From positions 62,954,001 through 63,018,000 of the forward strand of contig NC_080588.1 of NCBI RefSeq assembly GCF_029962835.1: a stretch of 64,000 nt of DNA, written 5' to 3'. Origin of the DNA: Magnolia sinica (Eukaryota; Streptophyta; Magnoliopsida; Magnoliales; Magnoliaceae). The notes under the pieces were generated by a model. The model was not told the DNA's origin. It saw only the letters and a program-made list of their open reading frames with translations, and searched no databases. Below are positions 11,301 through 23,800 of the stretch, one piece after another. Every line of letters begins with the position of its first letter. Within the stretch, counting starts at the first letter, position 1. The position numbers were made by a program, and so were the translations under genes.

Positions 11301-13902
11301 CGATTCCATTGTGAATAGTATCTTGATTTCTTTGTTTTGGGTTTTTGAATATCAAAATTTCCAAATCTCCTCTTGCCTCTCTCTCTCTCTCTCTAACACA
11401 AGAAAAAAAGAGAGGATATATTTAATAGGGGAGGCCTTTTTCTTGTTTTATGAACAAAAGTGTACAAAAAAAGAAGACAATTTTCAATAAAAATTTAAAA
11501 AATGATTTTAAGTAATTTTTGGGCCCATTTATGTAATCTACGATTATCGTACGATTCATATAATTTGATACGATTATCGTACGATTCGATACAATTTGTA
11601 CAATAATCGTACGATTATTTGGGATTTGCGATTTGGGTGTACGATTCAAGTCGTACACCCATACGATATGATATGAATAGTACAATTCATATCGTGAATA
11701 GTACGATTTTGATAACACTGCATGTAAATGCTCCTAGTTACATGTTCATTGAACTGACCCAACAAACTAACGATGGAGCTGACTGTGCCATTCTAAACAG
11801 ATTGTCCACGAACAAGGTAAGCATGAATGGGATGTCTCTCGTTTTAGAATGACCGAAACAGCTTCAGATTTCTTGAACTGATCAAAACTCCTACAAGGTA
11901 GAGTTTAACACGTGACTTGGTCAAATTCATTGTGTTGTGTTTCCAATAGATTTTGCACATGCAAAGTAGTGTCACCTTGTGACATTGTATCCTAAAAAAA
12001 TGGAGGACTCAAGTTGGATGCTCAGATAAAAGATTGCCCTTCTCCGAGACTTGAACCCTAGATCTACCTTGGTATTGAAATCTTAGACTTACTAGTAGTT
12101 AGAATTTTGGGATGAAAGGTACCAATTTTTTAAAACCTGGACCAGACCCAAACCCATTTTTGTGGGTGTTTTGTTCCAACGGCCTGTTGAACTGTTCAGA
12201 TCTGTTGTGATCCGTTTTGACCTGGAAACTCGTAATATTAAATCATTAAATAAATGGAATTAGAAAGCAGTTCCAGTGTAGTGGTTAGTTGACTCTGAAA
12301 AAAGACTTGATTTGGTCAAGACTTACTTCACTCGACACAATGCTCGAAAAAGCTTATCAAAGCTTGAGCTGACTTACAGACACTATACAATATTTCAACT
12401 ATAAAATACTAATATTATTGAGCTTCAGTATTTAAGACCCACATACACACACACACACACAAAAAAAAAAAAAAAGAAAGAAAGAAAGAAACTGAGTTAC
12501 TTGCCTAGACTTGACAGACTTTTGATTCAGAGTTTAAAGAGTTTTAAGATATGAATCTTACTCTCCACATGACATTTCTTTATCATATCTGGCGTGTGTC
12601 TTTTCTGTCTTCGGCTATATATGTCTGTTTGTCGATGTCCATGGTTGGAAACTTTTGGTCTGAAATTGTTTTCCTTTTCTTTTATCCCTTCCAGTGAATT
12701 CTTTTCCTTCCACTTCGTTATGTCTTTTCTTTTGCCTTTCTTTCTTTATTCATATTCTGCCACAAATTTTTTTGTTCTTTTTTATTTTACTTCATTTGTT
12801 TTAGTTAAAGAAACAAGATGAGCTTACCATCAATTTATCCAATATAATGCTATAATAACAAGATGAGCTTACCATCAATTTATCCAATATAATGCTATAA
12901 TAAGTCAATACACCCGATGGCCAAGGGGTCCATACTCCATCATCATCATCTAAGCCTTATTCCAATTATTTAGGGTCGGCTATTTGAATCCTGTTCTGCC
13001 ATTCCACCTTTAATAAGACCAGAGGTCATCAAGTCTTTTCTTACCACCTCTATCCATGTCCTTTTGGGTCTTCCACTTGCCTCTTTAGAACAACCTTCAA
13101 CTTGTACCAATTCACTCCTAACTAGTGTGATTCTTGGTCACCTCCGTTGCACATGACCCAACCATCTAAGTCTACTTCCCCTCATCTTATTACTTATTAG
13201 TGCTACTCTTAATTCCCCTTGAATACATTTGTTTGTAATTCAATCCTTCCTCGTTTTGTCACTCATCCATCTCAACATCATCATTTCAGCTACACTCATC
13301 CTATGAAAATGTTATTCCTTAACTCCCCCAACATTCTGTCCCATAAAGCAAGGCTGGTCTTATAGCTATCCCATGAAACTTCCCTTTTCAATTTGAGTCA
13401 TACATGATGATCACCTAAAACTCTAGGGGCACATCTCCATTTCTTCCAACCATCTTGAATTCTGTGGGCAACATCCTTCTCAATTTCTCCATTCTCATGA
13501 ATTATTGATTCAAGGTATCGAAAGTAGTCATTTTGGACCCTTTAAAAAAATAAAAAGTGGTCATCTTGGGAAACTTCTTGGTTAGCAATCTTAACTAATT
13601 CCTCATTTTCACTCCTATTGTTACTAAAACTGCACTCCGTATACTCTATTTTAGTCTGACTAACTCTAAATCCTTTAGATTCTAGAGCACCCCTACATAT
13701 ATTTAGCTTTGTGGTTATACCATCTCTCATCTTGTCAATCAAAATGTGTCATTTGCAAACAACATAACACCATGGGTTCTCTTCTTGCAAATGCCTCGTT
13801 AAGTGGTCTGTAACCAATGCGAAAAGTTGACCCCTAGTGCAAGCCTATAGTGATTGAGAACTCACTTGTCTCTCCACTAGTGGTCATCACATTTGTTACC
13901 GC

Positions 13903-13959
<57 letters not shown>

Positions 13960-14784
13960 CATGTTAGTATTTCCTCCCTCTTGTTTCTTTCCCAACACCC
14001 TCCAAATTAACTCTACACTCCATACTATCTTGTAGCACTTACCAATGAGGCCCTATCAATTAGTATTACACGGAAGAAATCCATTATAGACACTAATACA
14101 ATTAGATCAGCTCTTCATAGACAAACTTGGGATTTGCGATCCTAGGTAAGATCGGATCAGGATCATGGGATCCTTTTCTATCAGATAGGAAGGGCTGTTG
14201 CACAAAATGTACTTCTAAGTAATTGCCCCATAGATCCTATATCTATCTATATGAAGAAGAAATCATGTAAGGATGGGGATTCTTATTTGTACAAATGGTA
14301 CTTCGAACTTGGAACCCATATTCTATGCAAAACTGGTAATGCTCCAACCAAGGTGTCTTCTTGTCGAGATCTTGCTGTTTGCAAGCTCAATTATGACTCT
14401 AAAAAAATCAGAGAGAGTTTAGTTGTTATTGAAACCTCGCCCTGTTTTTGATGCACCAACTAGTTCTAAGCTCGAGAAAAGGAAGTTGGGTCTTGAGGAG
14501 CAGTATTTTCTTGAACTTCTATCAAGCATTCATAAGAGAGCCGAGCCAAATAGTTTGAACAAGGCTATGGTGGTAAAGGTGTTCCGTATCTGTTACGATA
14601 CGCCTGTAAAGGTCAATACGTATAGGTAACGGCCATGACCGTTACGCGATATGGGGGTGAAACGGGGCAGTTGATTTTTTGGGACCATATCGGCTGTTAC
14701 GGTGGCCGTAAAGGCCATTACGGGGCATAACAACCGTTACCCCTGTAACGATTGAAAAATTGCCATTTTTTTCCCCTATTTAAA

Positions 14785-14833
<49 letters not shown>

Positions 14834-17800
14834 AAAATATACTTTTCTCATTCCAAAAATTCTCCTAGATCATTTTACAATAGATTTCGACCACTCTTAC
14901 TATAATTTTTAATATTAAAATCGTAGATTGAAGTGATTTGAGCGAATAGAAGCTCCGATGGCCTTTTTTTTTTTTTTTTTCAAAAAATTGAAAAAGTCGT
15001 ATTTATGCAAATTTTCTTATTTCTAGTTCTAATGCTTAATTGTGATGTGTAAACATTAGATACATATAATCATGTTCACAAATTCACTAGACAGCCCAAT
15101 ACAACACTCTCACCAAAGAGTAGACCGTTAGACTACTATAAACATGTTTAAAACAAAAAATGAATACATATTTGGAATATTTACATTATTTTTTATTTTC
15201 TAAATATTTTTTTTTCAGAATTTTTCGGGCAAAAGAAAATTTTCAACTGTTACGGTGGTCGTAACAGTCGTTACGCCCTTGTATTGGCCGTTACATCGAT
15301 ACCTGTATCGGCCGTTACAGCCGATACCTGTATCGGTAATGGTGGTGACCGTTACGGCCACCGTTACCGATACGGAAAACCTTGGTAATGATGATGATGA
15401 TGTAAAAGCTTTGATATGTTACATGCTGTATAATTAGGGAAAGAAGAATAATAGATTGAGAGAAGATAAGAGGGAGTGAGGAAAAACTGAAGAGGATTCC
15501 CAATCCTCCTCCTTTCCTTTATTTATAATCATTGAGATTACATAAGATAGAGTTTACAACTGTGTACCAGTGATAGGGAATAAAAGGGATAAAAAGATAA
15601 GCTATAGCATATAGTGTCCTGCAGGAGTTCTGAACTTTGTTGCTGCAGGATTACCATTGCACACTCAATGCACTAATACACTTCTAACACATGCAAATCT
15701 ATTTCTACTGGCCTACCTATTATTGTAGACACATAAAATTTGGTGGAATTTGGACATCTTTGTTTAGAAATGTATTTAGGCAGACATCTTCATGATTGAT
15801 ACTCTTTTTTTTTTTTGTTTGGTTCCACCAGGGGACCTCAAGCGGGGTGTTTGATCAAAATGGCATTTGCAAACATAAACATCTTTGTAAGCTTTAGCAA
15901 GAGGAACTATATTCCTGAGCTGAGGAATATGTATGAAAGTGACGCAGGACAGCCCTAATTATGATGCATGCTCATGGACACAATTAAACAGCGGAAATAA
16001 AAGGAATAAATGATCTAAAATTCTAACAGTAATCATCATAACTGAGAAAATCATAAAGGAAACATGCAATGGAGCGGGCCATCACTACAACCATGGGTTA
16101 TGGAATTCAATTACTACTTGGGTTGGATCCGGCGAGGGATGAGACCTCCCGATCTTGCATGGTCACACCCAATCGATCAATGAAGATCACTAGTCCGAAG
16201 AACCAAAAAGTTTCTCGGATTAGGGATTTGAGAATTTGGGGATTTAGGGTTTAGATCGGTTCTCAAGATTTTGATTGAAGAAGGATTAGCCAAAACTGGA
16301 AAATAGAAGGAAGAAAATTATTACCTTGAAGAAGTTGGAGGGGCACAAGAAGAAATTAGAAGAAGAAGATCAAGGGGAGAGAAGAAACACCATTAGAGAG
16401 GACAGAGGAAGGAGGTAACCAAAGGGTTTGCTTTTCATTAATCAATAGTTGAAATTCGAGTTTAGGGCTTTACTCCACTTAAATAAGCAAATAAAGACAT
16501 AAAATTACTAAAATACCCTTAAGATAAGCAAATAAAGATATAAGATTACTAAAAGACCCCTAACTAAGTCAAAAAATGCGCAAATAACATAAGTATGGGA
16601 AAGTTTGGGCGCTCGGTCTTCTTTCTCCAATCTTCCATCACATGTGTCTTCCCTAAGTGGGGTCTTCTATATGTCCAATCACATGTGAAAGGTCTTCAGC
16701 TCCTCAATATTCGCCTATCCACAAGGACGGCACTTGTGGTTGGCGCTTTCTTCGTTGGTACACCTTGAATGCACCTGTGTCAGTACCAATTCCCCTCGGG
16801 TGAGAAAAACTCGACTCCGACGAGTTGAAACTTTTGTAGCGCTCGAGTAGATCTGGATCAATACCCTGCAATGCGTCGCCCGACAGCCACGTAGATTCAG
16901 ACGATGGTTTGTTTTTCCACCTGACAAGATACCTTTGGAAACCCCCATCTCTTGTGGATACTATCTCGTCATCCAAGATTTCCTCAATTGCTTCTTTATG
17001 GGTAATGGGTGGAGGAGGGGGTGGAAGGGGTTGGGTAGCAAACTCAGAAAAAGGCCATGAAAGGGACGATGTATCAACAATGGGAGTATGGGCACGGACT
17101 AGATCTTCCACATTAAAAGTTGGATTAATGCTCATTTCAGGTGGAAGGTAAACCCAATACGTGTTGGACCCAACCTTTTGTAATATCTTGAATGGTCCAG
17201 CACTACGCGCTTGTAATTTCTTTGCAGATCCTTGAGAGAATCGCTCTGGCCTTATTCGCACCATTACATAGTCTCCTTCTTGAAATTCTTGCACTCTACG
17301 ATGAGAATCAGCTGAAACTTTATAATCATCATTGCTCTTATTTAACCGCTGTCTAATATGTGTATGCAAATCATGAATATGGTGTGCGAATGTATCGGCT
17401 GACTCAGAAGACCTTTGGGTAACAGACATAGGTAAGAGATCTATGGGCATTCTAGGTTTATAACCATTTACAACTTCAAAAGGACTCAACCCTGTAGATC
17501 TATTAACTGACCCATTATAAGTAAGTTCAACAGTTGGTAAAATTAGGTCCCAAGTCTTAACATGTTCACCCACTAGACAACGTAGAAGATTTCCAAGGCT
17601 ACGGTTTACCACTTCAGTTTGACCATCTGTTTGTGGGTGGTAAGCAGTAGAAAATTGCAAACGAGTTCCCATAATGTGCCACAGTGTCTTCCAAAAATAG
17701 CTAGTAAATCGAACATCACGATCAGACACTATGGTTTTAGGTAACCCATGGAGACGCACCACACCATCAAAAAAAAGACGAGCAACATGAGACGCATCTG

Positions 17801-20800
17801 ACGTCTTCGAACATGGGAGGAAATGCGCCATTTTAGAAAAACGGTCCACAACGATAAAAACGGAATCGTGCTTTTTTATAGTCTTGGGAAGCCCGAGCAC
17901 GAAGTCCATACTAATGTCCTGCCACGGAGCATGTGGCACTGGCAATGGCGTGTACAGCCCGGTATTTTGCTTTCTTTGCTTTGCCAGCTGACATGTTCGA
18001 CACTGCCCTAAAACTTTGGCTATGTCTCGCTTGAGGCTTGGCCAATAGAAACGATCTTCCACGAGGGCAATGGTCTTATCACGACCAAAATTGTCAGCTA
18101 TCCCTCCTGAATGAAGCTCCCAGATGAGGAATTCACGAAGGGACATACGAGGAATACAAAGTCTGTCTCCCTTGAAAAGAAAGCCATCTTTAAGAACATA
18201 TTCACCCATAATATGCTGGTCACTAGAGAGCGACGCGTAAGTACCCCCAAAATCAGGACATATGGGGTATTCATCTTTCAGTTGCTCAAATCCGACTACC
18301 TCTACACTCAAGGAGTTGAGCAACGCCACTCTCTTACTAAGGGCATCCGCTGGTTTGTTTTCAACCCCGGCCTTGTGTTTCAAAACAAACGAATATTCTT
18401 GAAGAAACGATACCCACTTGGCATGCCTTGGGTTGAGTTTCTTCTGAGAATGCAAATATCTCAAAGCCTCATGGTCAGAAAACAAAACGAATTCTTGCGG
18501 TAGAAGGTAGTGTCGCCAATGTCCCAAGGATTGCACTACCGCATAAAATTCTTTGTCGTAAGTGGAGTATTTTTGTTTTGCCTCATTCAGTTTCTCACTG
18601 AAATAGGCCACTGGGTGTCCTTCTTGACTCAACACTCCACCTATACCGACACCAGACGCATCGCACGCTACTACAAAGGCTGTAGAAAAGTCAGGTAGAC
18701 GCATGACAGGAGCTTCCACCATCTTGCCCTTAATTTCTTTAAAAGCCTTGACGGCGGCTTTAGACCACACGAACTCTCCCTTTTTCATGCACTCGGTAAT
18801 GGGAGCCATGATAGTGCTAAAACCCTTAATGAACCGACGATAAAAAGTTGCTAGGCCGTGAAAACTTCGCACCTCATGAATGTTCCTTGATTCTGGCCAC
18901 TCAACTATGGCCCTGACTTTTTCAGGGTCTGCGCGCATCCCTTCAGATGACACTATAAATCCTAAGAACACAACTTGCTTAGACATGAATGCACATTTCT
19001 TAAGATTAGCGTACAACTTTTCCTTCCTAAGGACACTACAGACCTTCTTTAAATGTTCAAGGTGTGATTCCTTAGTGGTACTATAAATAAGAATATCGTC
19101 AAAGTACACCACTAGGAATTTTTCCATGAATGGCCTCAAAGTTTGTGTCATCACCCGCATGAAAGTACTGGGTGCGTTAGTCAAGCCGAAGGGCATGACC
19201 AACCACTCATACAGCCCATCTTTCGTCTTAAACGCCGTCTTCCACTCATCTCCTGGGCGTATACGAATTTGGTGATATTCACTTTTGAGGTCTATCTTAG
19301 AGAATATAGTGGACCTGGCCATCATGTCAAGCATATCATCAAGTCTAGGTATAGGGAACCTATACTTGATAGAAATTTTGTTTATGGCACGGTTGTCCAC
19401 ACACATGCGCCACGTGCCGTCTTTCTTTGGCGTCAACAATGCAGGCACGGCACACGGGCTCATACTCTCTTGGATGAAACCCTTTTGCAGAAGCTCATCA
19501 ACTTGCTTCTTCAACTCTGCATGCGCTGCAGGGTTCATCCTATAGTGAGGAAGGTTCGGTAGAGTAGACCCTGGGACAAGATCAATGCAATGCTGTCTGT
19601 CCCTCATAGGTGGCAACTCATTCGGTAAGTCTTCAGGAAATACATCACTGTATTCCTTCAGGACCGAGGTCACCTCACAGGGCAACTCTGATGGAATCTC
19701 AGGTGTAATTTCTCTAGCCACAAGGGCATACACCATAGAATCCTCCTTAGCCTCTTTTTCAAACTCTCTTGCGCTGATTATATGTAAAGACTTAGGTTTG
19801 GATTTTCCCATTTCTCTAGGCTCACTTGCCTTCTCATCCTTCTTCTTCCTTAGTGTATTCTCAGGTGGCATGGGATTAAGTTTGATCTTTTTACCATTAT
19901 ACATAAAAGTACACGCATTCGAACGGCCAAAGATCGTGACAGCATTATCGAATAGCCACGGTCTACCTAGGATAACATGTCCCACATCCCTAGGTAAAAC
20001 ATCACACCACAGGGACTCTTTGTATGACCCAAACTCGATGGGGACTAGACATTGTTGGGTGACAGGTAGGGATGTCTTGTCAACCCAAGAAACTTTATAC
20101 GGGTCTGGATGATGTGTGGATTTCAGTTTTAAGCGATCTAAGGTGCTAGTGGAAATCACATTCTGACAACTTCCACTGTCCACTATCACCTTACAATTCT
20201 TTTCACCACACTTGGCAATAGTGTAGAAGATAGTGCTTCGACGCCAGTCAGCACTACTTCTAGACTGAGCTAACACACGCCAAACTACTGCAAGCGTTAC
20301 TTCTCCATTCACTTCTTCATCAGTAAGTCCTCCCTTAGGGTGATACTCTTCAACTTCATAATCACCCTGGTCATCTCCACCCTCGTGGGGCTCACCTATA
20401 ACTAAGGCTCTCCCACGGCTCTTCGTAGGACACTGATTAGACATGTGGCCAAGGTTGTCACACTCATAGCACCTCACTTGGCTCATGTTACTAGGACCGG
20501 CACCAAGAACCCCTTTGCCCTTGTCCTCCCTAGGCCTAGGCGGAATGGTCGCCTGTGCCCTAGGTTGACTACCAATATTAGGTCTAGTTCCTTGGAAACT
20601 AGATCTAGCACTGGAGTCTCGGGACTCAAAACGACGAACGACAGGAGCCTTCAGATATTGCTCTAACTCCTGCACGACTTGATATGCTTCATTTAATTCC
20701 ATTAAGGGCCGAGTAATAAGCTCGCGCTGAAGATCCGTACAAAGGCCCGTCTTGAAACGCGAGAGCGTTACTAGAGGGTCTTCTCGGATATCACATCGCA

Positions 20801-23800
20801 TCACATACTCTTCAAATTTAGCGATGTAGTCAGCGGCAGGCATTGACCCTTGGCGTAAGGATTGCCATTGGTCAAGGAGCTTCTGACGGTATGAGAGAGG
20901 AAGGTACTTCTCCTTCAACTTCTCTTTCATCTCATACCAATGTGTGATAGGGGCTCTACCAACTCTCTCTACCCTACGCTCGGTGTTGGTCCAAAAGAGC
21001 TTGGCTTGACCCACAAGCTTCATCTTAGCAAACCGCATTTGGCGGTTTTCCGTCATGCCATACCACTCAAAGTAGTGGTCCATTCAGAAATCCAGTCAAG
21101 GAACGCCTTGGGATCCAAGCGCCCATCAAAACTCGGGGCCTCAACTCTCACACTCTTCATCGCACGCTCATCTGGATCATAACGGTCTTGATGACCACAT
21201 GTGGCTCGTGCCTCTCGCACCACACCACGACCGTTACCACGATCTCTATCCTCACTACCACCACGTGTGGCAGCGCGTTCTTCCATAATTCCTTCCACTT
21301 GGGAGTGTGCATCTTCCCCTACAGCGGGATTTTCCTTTTGGGACGCCTCTAGTTGCTCCACCTTAGTCATGGTAATGGTAATTTGGTTCTCAAGGCGGGC
21401 AAACTCACGCCTTTGACCCGCTTCTAGGGCGGTTATCTTTTGTATCAATTCAGTAAGTTGCTCAGATAACTGCTCGTTATTCATGGTAGGTTGAAGTCCG
21501 AAACCTCTACCTCTTCTCGTGGGCATACAATGAAGACTTGAACCAAACTCTACCTAACTAGACTACTAGGTGTTATGACTTTCAAGATGAATGCGATGAA
21601 TGCAAAACTACTATGAACTGACACAATTAAGTTGAAACAGGAAACAACTCAAATCTGAAAGTTTTTCCAGATTAAGAACTTTCTAAAATTGGAAAGTTTC
21701 TAAAATTGAAAACTTTCTAAACCTGGAACTTTCCTAAGTTAAACCTAAAAATCAAAACCCTAATTTGATAACTCGATCTAGACAAAAACCATGCAAGCCT
21801 AGTCTCCCTTCCACCACCTCCTCCGCCCATTACCCATAAAGAAGCAATTGAGGAAATCTTGGAACAATGGAAATAAAAGGAATAAATGATCTAAAATTCT
21901 AACAGTAATCATCATAACTGAGAAAATCATAAAGGAAACATGCAATGGAGTGAGCCATCACTACAACCATGGGTTATGGAATTCAATTACTACTTGGGTT
22001 GGATCCGGCGAGGGATGAGACCTCCCGATCTTGCATGGTCACACCCAATCGATCAATGAAGATCACTAGTCCGAAGAACCAAGAAGTTTCTCGGATTAGG
22101 GATTTGAGAATTTGGGGATTTAGAGTTTAGATCGGTTCTCAAGATTTTGATCGAAGAAGGATTAGCCAAAACTGGAAAATAGAAGGAAGAAAATTATTAC
22201 CTTGAAGAAGTTGGAGGGGCACAAGAAGAAATTAGAAGAAGAAGATCAAGGGGAGAGAAGAAGCACCATTAGAGAGGAGAGAGGAAGGAGGCAACCAAAG
22301 GGTTTGCTTTTCATTAATCAATAGTTGAAATTCGAGTTTAGGGCTTTACCCCACTTAAATAAGCAAATAAAGACAAAATTACTAAAATACCCCTAAGATA
22401 AGCAAATAAAGATATAAGATTACTAAAAGACCCCTAACTAAGTCAAAAAATGCGCAAATAACATAAGTATGGGAAAGTTTGGGCGCTCGGTCTTCTTTCT
22501 CCAATCTTCCATCACATGTGTCTTCCCTAAGTGGGGTCTTTTATATGTCCAATCACATGTGAAAGGTCTTCAGCTCCTCAATATTCGCCTATCCACAAGG
22601 ACGGCACTTGTGGTTGGCGCTTTCTTCGTTGGTACACCTTGAATGCACCTGTGTCCGCATCAGAAAGCCTTGCGTCTAGAATCACTTCAAGTTGGCCTAA
22701 TGGTTTGGCCATCCAGACTGTTGATTTGATGGGCCTGATGCATGTGGACTTTCTGAGTGGGTGTAATAATGTGGGTCACTCCCACAACAAGAAAACAAAG
22801 GAGGGTTAATGTCATGTGGGTCACACCAGGGGATGTCTTTTGGGCTGTTTTTAAGTTGGGGTTTTAGTCAACGTCATCAAGACGGGTTACTCGAAGTTTA
22901 AGAGAGTTTTTGGATGTGATTTGGAAATTTAGGGTTTGATCAAAGTTGATTGAAATTTGATTTCTGAATTTTGTAGTTGTTGCAGCTAAGAGTCCAAGTT
23001 AGTGTTAGCATAAAACTATCGTATGAGTTACTTTTCACGTTCTACTATTCATGCTACTGTCATGTTCATTTAGTTTCTATTGCCTTCCCTGCGTTTGGCT
23101 TGATTGTGTGATTTGAAGCTTTTCAAGGCCTTTAAATAGCGTCGGCTTGGCACTGTTGTGCATGGACCGTGCCCCATTTGGCTCCCTTTCTTTTCTTTTC
23201 TTTCTTTCTTTCCTTTCCTTTTTTTTTACCTGCTTTATTTTTATTTTTATTTTTATTTTTATAACCATAGAATGTCAACGGTTGTCAACCCCCTCCAAAT
23301 GATGGGTTAGGATTGTCCCATTGGGGTGACTTTGGGGCATGGTCCACCCACGATAGGGCACTGTGACATTGATGGTTAGGCTACTGTATTAAGAAGAAAC
23401 AAACATGAATTGTGAAACTAAGAAGCCATGGATTCACTAAAAAAAAAGGAAAAATCTCAAGTAGGAATGGTAAAATCCTTCTTTCGACATGCAATACTAG
23501 TAGTTTTGACATTTCTGCCTCACAATTAGCCTTAGGAATTTTAATTATTAGAGAGAAGAACCATCATTAAAATGTAGCTGCTTGGCAAGGGACGGTTTAG
23601 ATTTTACTGCATGAGGCACCATTAATGGTCTAGATTGAACCGACTTCCTTTCACTTCTTTTAATGTGTGTAGCCTGCACCAACCTCTCCTGTTTTCCATG
23701 TGCAGCCTGCACCAACCTCTCTTGTTCTCCGTGTATAGCTTGAGGGAGATCGTGTGACAAAGGCTTTGTGCTGCCTATCAAATGACTGTCACATTAACTC

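Larger units (their letters stand above)
15940..22662 (-). mobile_element. Ty3/Gypsy chromovirus, near full length, antisense in intron 4
   Basis: The element is flanked by the 5-bp duplication GAAAG (15935-15939 and 22663-22667). It has LTRs at 15940-16782 and 21868-22662 and encodes gag, protease, reverse transcriptase, RNase H, integrase and a chromodomain on the minus strand. It is defective: gag is interrupted by a frame change, the integrase zinc motif has lost one His, and the inner end of the 5' LTR plus the primer site are missing, replaced by an inverted piece of pol. A chromodomain normally guides integration to heterochromatin; here the insertion is in an intron. Confidence 0.93.

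Noticed and set aside
11990..12085. Antisense SINE with B-box-like gggttcaagtctc
   Set aside because: No A box, no A-rich tail and no flanking direct repeat could be found.
18111..20112. Plus-strand ORFs up to 175 codons
   Set aside because: They are the complement of the long, motif-rich pol frame on the minus strand.
22531..22809. ORF of 92 codons across the 5' LTR edge
   Set aside because: It starts in the LTR and crosses the target duplication into intron DNA.
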